Origin: Verrucomicrobiota bacterium
GTDB taxonomy: Bacteria; Verrucomicrobiota; Verrucomicrobiia; Verrucomicrobiales; DEV007
DNA length: 5,320 nucleotides
Direction of reading: 5' to 3'
NCBI GenBank assembly: GCA_020630835.1
Contig: JAHDIL010000160.1
Location: 1-5,320 of the forward strand
Positions 5,313-5,320 of the stretch are shown one piece after another (position 1 is the stretch's first letter; the number at the start of each line of letters is the position of its first letter). Under the pieces are notes generated by a model. That model was not told the origin of the DNA and ran no database searches. It saw only the letters and a program-made list of their open reading frames with translations. The position numbers were made by a program, and so were the translations under genes.

Positions 5313-5320
5313 AAATTGGT

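Noticed and set aside
1..5320. CRISPR arrays, insertion sequences, phage genes or attachment sites
   Set aside because: No regularly spaced direct repeats, transposase motifs or flanking duplications were seen.

Overview
This window looks like chromosomal DNA from a selenium-using bacterium with roughly balanced base composition. I lean toward Verrucomicrobiota or a relative. The reasons are the style of the small membrane proteins (a DUF4190-like protein and a signal-transducer-like protein with a C-terminal membrane hairpin) and the near absence of Shine-Dalgarno sequences in front of the genes. This placement is inference only; no rRNA or tRNA is present to test it.

Layout. Bases 1-549 hold no convincing gene. 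They contain a strong hairpin terminator (36-74) and several inverted repeats that could form RNA structure. Three small genes follow: a + strand protein with a soluble N-terminus and two C-terminal membrane helices (550-1185), a - strand DUF4190-like membrane protein (1282-1650), and a + strand three-helix membrane protein (1772-2092). The first and second converge, and the second and third diverge. A compact inverted-repeat region (2098-2129) separates them from a - strand operon filling the rest of the window.

The operon reads right to left: selA (selenocysteine synthase, 5312-3923), then a PhnD-like periplasmic binding lipoprotein (3872-2937), then a PhnC-like ABC ATPase (2906-2130). Gaps are 50 and 30 bases, with no terminator between. 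The binding protein resembles the branch of the PhnD family annotated as putative selenate-binding proteins and linked to selenium-use genes. The likely logic is therefore uptake of a selenium oxyanion coupled to selenocysteyn-tRNA synthesis. No permease gene is present, although the unit ends here because the next gene is convergent.

The most notable observation is that selA is split by a frameshift in its N-terminal tRNA-binding region. A good start (MNPYRLLPKVDKLID..., ATG at 5312) lies in one frame and the rest of the protein in another. Joining them near 5240-5260 gives about 462 residues, close to the 463 of E. coli SelA, with the PLP lysine at about 293 (295 in E. coli). The window does not show whether this is a sequence error, a recent mutation or a recoding site.
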